From Gymnopus androsaceus JB14 (Eukaryota; Basidiomycota; Agaricomycetes; Agaricales; Omphalotaceae), in assembly GCA_009733575.1 (NCBI GenBank), contig ML769443.1, positions 81,957-145,956 of the forward strand: 64,000 bases of DNA, written 5' to 3'. The notes beneath the pieces are model-generated. The model was not told the origin of the DNA. It was given only the letters and a program-made list of their open reading frames with translations, and ran no database searches. The first letter of the stretch is position 1; every line of letters starts with the position of its first letter. A program made the position numbers and the translations under genes. This document shows positions 59,689 to 64,000 of the stretch, piece by piece.

Positions 59689-60636
59689 CATAATTCTCTA
59701 GTAGAATATAATGACTTTAACTAAAAAAAAACCTTTGACAACTGCCATATTTCCCATAATTATAGCTTTCTCCATACTTTTGCAAGGCCCATGTCCTAAG
59801 TCTGTGGATTTGATGAAAAATTCAAGTTTTTTAAGTGTCAAAAAAGGGAAAAAAAGAAAGAGAAAAGAGAGAGTTTATCAAGCTATACCTCGATGTATTG
59901 CACTAGTTTTTAGGGTCCGATATACTTTGTATCTCATATAACTTGCATGTCCCAAGTGAAATCAAGATGATTTTGAGTCGCCGGGCCTACCCACTTTGAA
60001 TGGATATGACCCAAGTTCCGATATGGAATTATCCCCAAATAACCTTAGGACCTAGCCAATGGTTTTCAAGATTTTACAAATTGGCAGTGGCAGGAAATTA
60101 GTGCTAAAGCCTTTATAAGCGCTCCTGGCACTGGTTTCGAATCTCGTGCAGTTTGCTTGTAGAAACTTATTTTTAAACTAAGTTTGTGTTCAAATTTCTT
60201 CAAAGTTTCTACATAGAGGGCTTATCTTGAAGCATAAATATACACTACTTACAATGATTTAATCCCAAAGCCTTCATTCTGAAAAGTCAACTTCCGCAAC
60301 CCTTGCTAAAGTGCTAAACTGTGCTATGAGGAAGTCCGAAGGTAAGCATCCTGTTTCTCTGTAAGTTTTCACTTAAATTTCTCCATATGAGCTTGTTTTA
60401 AAGCATAAAATATACCCTGCTGGTGCTATTTTAACTGCTCAAGCTTCTCTCTGAAAGCTGCATCCCTAGACCCTTTGCAAGTTTAGGAGGAGGTATGCCC
60501 TTTTTCAGTGAGTTGTGGTTCAAATATAATCATTGAGGACCATTTATGAAGCGCAGATGTACATTTTTAATGTGGATTTCATGCACTGACATTTAATTTA
60601 CATACCCAATCTTCAGACCACTTACAAGTTGCACTA
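59689..60636. other. Non-coding region
   Basis: AT-rich sequence with no supported gene or repeat apart from a short purine run (about 59845-59875). Confidence 0.4.
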
Positions 60637-61064
60637 GGTAAGATAGGCGTCAGGCAAACTCAGCTGACCCCGCGTGGCGCTTATAAAAGGAAATTTTCCA
60701 ATGGAGAGCTTGTATTGATACTCTTAAGACACTTCTCCAAAATTCGCTTCTAACAACTTATTTCAATGCATACTGGGATGCTCTGGTTTTTTTTTGGTGA
60801 TTTTACACTCAGATCTGAGAGACGAGAAGCAAAATACGGGTAAATTGGCATAAAAATCCTATCTCCTCTCTCAGTTGACCTTCTTAAATACTGAAAAATT
60901 GCTCCACATGAAGATGGAACATATGTTGAGTATTTGTTCAGCCGCTATTTTCCGTAAGCTTGCTGTGAACGGTACAATCCCTTCAAAGGGCATGGGAATT
61001 TCAAAAACTTCCTTTTATAAATGCCACGTGGGGTCAGCTGAGTTTGCCTGACGCCTATCTTACC
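60637..61064. mobile_element. MITE-like element, 428 bp, ~45-bp TIRs
   Basis: The left end GGTAAGATAGGCGTCAGGCA... (60637 on) is the reverse complement of the right end ...TGCCTGACGCCTATCTTACC (to 61064). The match extends over about 45-50 bp with two or three mismatches. The interior has no coding frame. No clear TSD could be defined (flanks ..gcacta and attatg..). Confidence 0.8.
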
Positions 61065-61512
61065 ATTATGGCATTATCAAATAAGAGAGGTAAACATTTT
61101 CTTGGTGAGAATATCACTCAATGGTTTTGTCAAGGACTTGTTTTATACATTAGACTCTATGTATACTAATTCTACCTCAAAGAACCATTTTCTCAATGCA
61201 TGTCAAGTGAAACTGAGATTGGGTAGTATACTTACTTCAAGTATACTTGTTGCTATATTTAAGATTACGTGCAATTTACAAGTGACATAAAGCAGCATAA
61301 GTATGTATTAGAATGTACAATGCTCCAGCCAGGATTTTACACCTCCCAGTTCAGGAGGATTGACTACTTATCAGCAATTTCGCGCAAGGAATTAAGTGCA
61401 CGCATGAACTATACAATCTAATTCAAGGCCGACAGCATCATTCCGATTTTATCTTGAACGAAAGTGACAATGTCAGCAGATATACGTCATCAATCAAGTC
61501 CTAAGGTACTTA

Positions 61513-62186
61513 CACACCGAAAGTGCAAAAAATCTGCTCGAACAAAATACTAACTAATTTATAAAATTTCATGTCAAAAATCACTTATGACAAAATTTGA
61601 GTGAAATTTAATTATTCAGTTGAATGGTCTTGTTGAGTGAAAATATGAATATCAGTACATTGTTTAGATAAACTGAAGAAGGCCCTGAATTATAGTATAT
61701 CTGAGCTCCTGAAATGGTAAATGATTTGTTATACATTGCAAGTCAAATCATTCCGAGTGAAATATTTCCTTTCAGGTGTAGTTTCAGACAATATAAAAAG
61801 TTGTGTGAATAATGATATTTCAGAATAACTGAAAAGCCTCAACCACATTCATTTCAGGCATTTCAGTGATTCTGAAAGATGATTATTCATATAACTTTTT
61901 CATATTGTCTGAAACTACACCTGAAAGGAAATATTTCACTCGGAATGATTTGACTTGCAATGTATAACAAATCATTTACCATTTCAGGAGCTCAGATATA
62001 CCATAATTCAGGCCCTTCTTCAGTTTATCTAAATAATGTACTGATATGTATATTTTCACTCAACAAGACTGTTTGACTGAATAATCCAATTTCACTCAAA
62101 TTTTCACTCATGAGTGATTTTTTACATAAAATTTTATAAATCAGTTAGTATTTCATTTGAGCGGATTTTTTTGCACTTTCGGTGTG
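61513..62186. mobile_element. Nearly perfect 674-bp foldback element
   Basis: The two ~325-bp arms meet around 61838-61855 and are inverted copies along their whole length. The left terminus CACACCGAAAGTGCAAAAA pairs with the right TTTTTGCACTTTCGGTGTG. Interior blocks such as gtgaaatatttcctttcagg and cctgaaaggaaatatttcac pair perfectly. Only scattered substitutions separate the arms. There is no coding capacity. Flanking aggta words (61504-61508 and 62191-62195) could mark an imperfect target duplication but are not directly adjacent. Confidence 0.9.
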
Positions 62187-62474
62187 AATTAGGTATCCAC
62201 AGACGTGGGATATGAGCCTTTGCAATGTATGGAGAATTTCCGATTAAGCGCCCAAAATCGGCATGGCTGCCATATGTGCGATCATACCTGCCATGTGTCC
62301 CATACTCTTGCCAACTTGCTGATGTAGTTGTCGTTTTGAGTGTTATCGAAACGTAAGGATGATCTAACATGACGCTCATTTCACTGACTACCACTACGAC
62401 GCATATGGGTTTCGTCGTTTGCCCAAACGGCAACATTCTCAGTAGATATCCCTATATTACAGGAAATCAACCAA

Positions 62475-63128
62475 CTATTCCAAGGCAGCCACCACTGCTT
62501 CGAGTGCCGCCTTTCTGGATGCGCGATTCCGCACTTCGTCTGCCAACAGAGCATTGCTTTTTTTCTTCAGTGCTGCTTGCTGCAGTCGTAGACGACATCG
62601 AACAAGGTCATCAACTACCCAGAGATCAACGTAATTAGTCAACCAAGGAAAAACTAGAAGTGCCTACAATGTGGATCAGAGGAAGATGTGTGTGACGTCC
62701 AGATAAACTCACCGCTTGACGGATAGACAGAAGAGAGCTACGAGACTGCTTGGTAAATGATTTGGTGCAGTCGAGCTCAGTTTCAACTACATGTTTGATA
62801 TATTTCTGAGCATTATTGCGGATGCATCAGCTACGTACGCCGTCAATCACGGTGGCTGTCAATTTACCTTTATCTCTTTTGACTGCTCCTTGGTCCAGTT
62901 AGCTACTTGATCCAGGTTGTAGCCACCCCTGCCAGGTCTGTTAACTTCTCCTGCAGGTTTCCGAATCATTTGCGGATGCTTGAATATAACACCGCAATCG
63001 GAGTGCCGATCAATAGATACATCAGCTTCAGATTGGCGGAATGGAGGACGACTACGAATGTCATACGGTAATGTGGTTGATGATCTAGGAGTGGCCATCC
63101 GAGAAGGCGGCGTATGAGATTGTTGCAT
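62475..63128 (-). CDS. Hypothetical protein, 3 exons, 180 aa
   Basis: The exons are 63128-62868 (87 codons), 62805-62713 (31) and 62665-62475 (63 with stop). The introns are 62 and 47 nt, GT-AG, all phase 0. The start is MQQSHTPPSRMATPRSSTTL. The conserved-looking core has MIRKPAGEVNRPGRGGYNLD then QVANWTKEQSKEIKKYIKHV, continuing through FTKQSRSSLLSIRQA and LLVFPWLTNYVDLWVVDDLV to a basic coiled-coil tail (ALKKKSNALLADEVRNRASR, ending EAVVAALE). The IxRPxGEVxRPxxGGYNL motif is one I associate with an agaric-specific family often found near transposons; its role is unknown. The exact phase agreement supports the model. Confidence 0.75.
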
Positions 63129-63767
63129 TGCTAAAGAAAAAGAAAACTAGAGCATCAACAAATATACTAGTTTTCAAACACGTACGGTTAGAGTGCGGTT
63201 TTGAGTAGTAGTGGGATAAACTCACTGTTCAGTAAATATATACCATATGATAAAGGAGAGCGATGCATCGCGACACGAGACTGGATCCCGATAGTCAACA
63301 ACGCAAGTCGTAAAGAACTTTGTGAAACACTTAGTAGATGCGACACGAGGCTACAAGACAATAAAGGCACGAGGCATGTGGGTTAGTAGTGAGCGCTAAG
63401 CTGTGCTGGGCTTCGGCCTCGTGGTCCACCTCGTGCTTTGAATATTATCATCACAAGCAAACTACTAGGCCTACTGAATTACCACTTGACGTGCGCTGCA
63501 AATTTCTCTGCAACTGGATTTGCTACGTAAGTACTGCCACTCGTGGGCTTGAAGTTGGTTGTGGCTATCCTCATGGCCCCGAATCTGTGCGTTAGACTCA
63601 TATATGCCTTCCGGGTCCTGAAGATGACTGGCTAGGAGAGCACCCGCTTCCTTGTGCTATTCAGTACTCCCTTCAACTCGCGCTCCAAGATTTTTGACTC
63701 TAGGGCGTGTTCTATACCTTGCGTTCGTAGAATTCGTCGACAGTCTGATTTTTTTTGTGTTTTAGCG
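63129..63767. other. Upstream region between divergent genes
   Basis: No separate gene is supported. The phrase ggctatcctcatggccccga (63563-63582) resembles ggctatcctcgtggccacaa at 23795-23814. The region serves as the 5' flank of both the 180-aa gene and the HMG-box gene. Confidence 0.4.
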
Positions 63768-64000
63768 ATGTCTCTTATTATCAAGCGTCCAGAAAATGCT
63801 TGGATTCTCTTTCGCTTAGACATGCACAGATCACTGAGATCAGAGTATTCAAACATACGCAGATGGTTCCTCCCAAACGTATTCCGATCTTTGACATTCA
63901 GCATCTCCAGAAATCAAAGCTGAATACGTCCGCAGAGCAGACGCTGCCAAATACGCTCACTTTATCAAGTATCCTGGCTACAAGTTCACTCCGAGAAGCC
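63768..64000 (+). CDS. HMG-box protein, partial (window edge)
   Basis: ATG 63768 gives MSLIIKRPENAWILFRLDMH, which matches the start of a MATA-HMG/Sox-type HMG box (xRPxNAWILFR). The end of the box appears about 45 codons later as ADAAKYAHFIKYPGYKFTPR, matching the usual H-x-YPxYKFxPR. The middle (about 63840-63905) does not stay in one frame: a short intron or a frameshift must intervene, because the first frame meets TGA at 63921-63923. The gene continues past 64000. HMG-box proteins of this type are DNA-binding regulators, some with mating or pheromone-response roles; this one cannot be placed further. Confidence 0.65.

Overview
The window looks like nuclear DNA of an Agaricomycete (mushroom-forming basidiomycete). 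Genes are split by many 47-70 nt GT-AG introns. Several predicted proteins belong to families expanded in agarics (BTB/POZ, PCL-type cyclin, CENP-B-type HTH, coiled-coil proteins with lineage-restricted tails, KDZ-associated cysteine-cluster protein). Transposable elements fill at least half of the sequence. No bacterial operons, CRISPR arrays or rRNA genes were seen. All family calls were made by eye; no database search was run.

Left part (1-10.5 kb) is gene-rich. It holds an intact three-exon hypothetical gene (742-1562, minus), a many-exon coiled-coil gene (1987-3582, minus), a RING-finger gene visible only after splicing (4218-5012, plus), a decayed gene with repeated in-frame stops (5785-6784, plus), a CENP-B-type HTH gene with two frame changes (7031-8125, plus) and a PCL-like cyclin with one frameshift (8780-9498, minus). 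At 9904-10549 lies a second, internally deleted copy of the window's left end joined to the 5' end of the coiled-coil gene.

Middle-left (10.5-22.9 kb) is a nested mobile-element stack. A Ty1/copia element (10902-21265, minus, 5-bp TSD GTAAG, 330-bp LTRs) sits inside a TGTAAG-rich tandem-repeat tract. It is itself split in the protease region by a 5.2-kb TIR/foldback-like element (14286-19508, probable TSD CGACG) that carries a palindromic minisatellite and no transposase.

Middle (22.9-40.4 kb): a small three-exon gene, a near-intact EnSpm/CACTA-like (Tnp2-type) transposase gene, a coiled-coil hypothetical gene, a TRIM-type miniature LTR element (31977-32837, TSD CCAAC), a KDZ-associated cysteine-cluster (CxC5/6-like) gene, a copia gag fragment, and LINE pieces in opposite orientations.

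Right (40.4-64 kb): a large coiled-coil gene with seven tandem copies of an intron-containing module, divergent from a BTB/POZ gene; a hAT transposase with a small divergent ORF; a Plavaka-type transposase pseudogene split by a 3.1-kb unidentified insert; a 428-bp MITE-like element; a 674-bp nearly perfect foldback element; a 180-aa hypothetical gene; and an HMG-box gene cut by the window edge.

A recurring theme is that dead elements carry in-frame TGA codons where CGA (Arg) is expected, which points to C-to-T decay at CpG.
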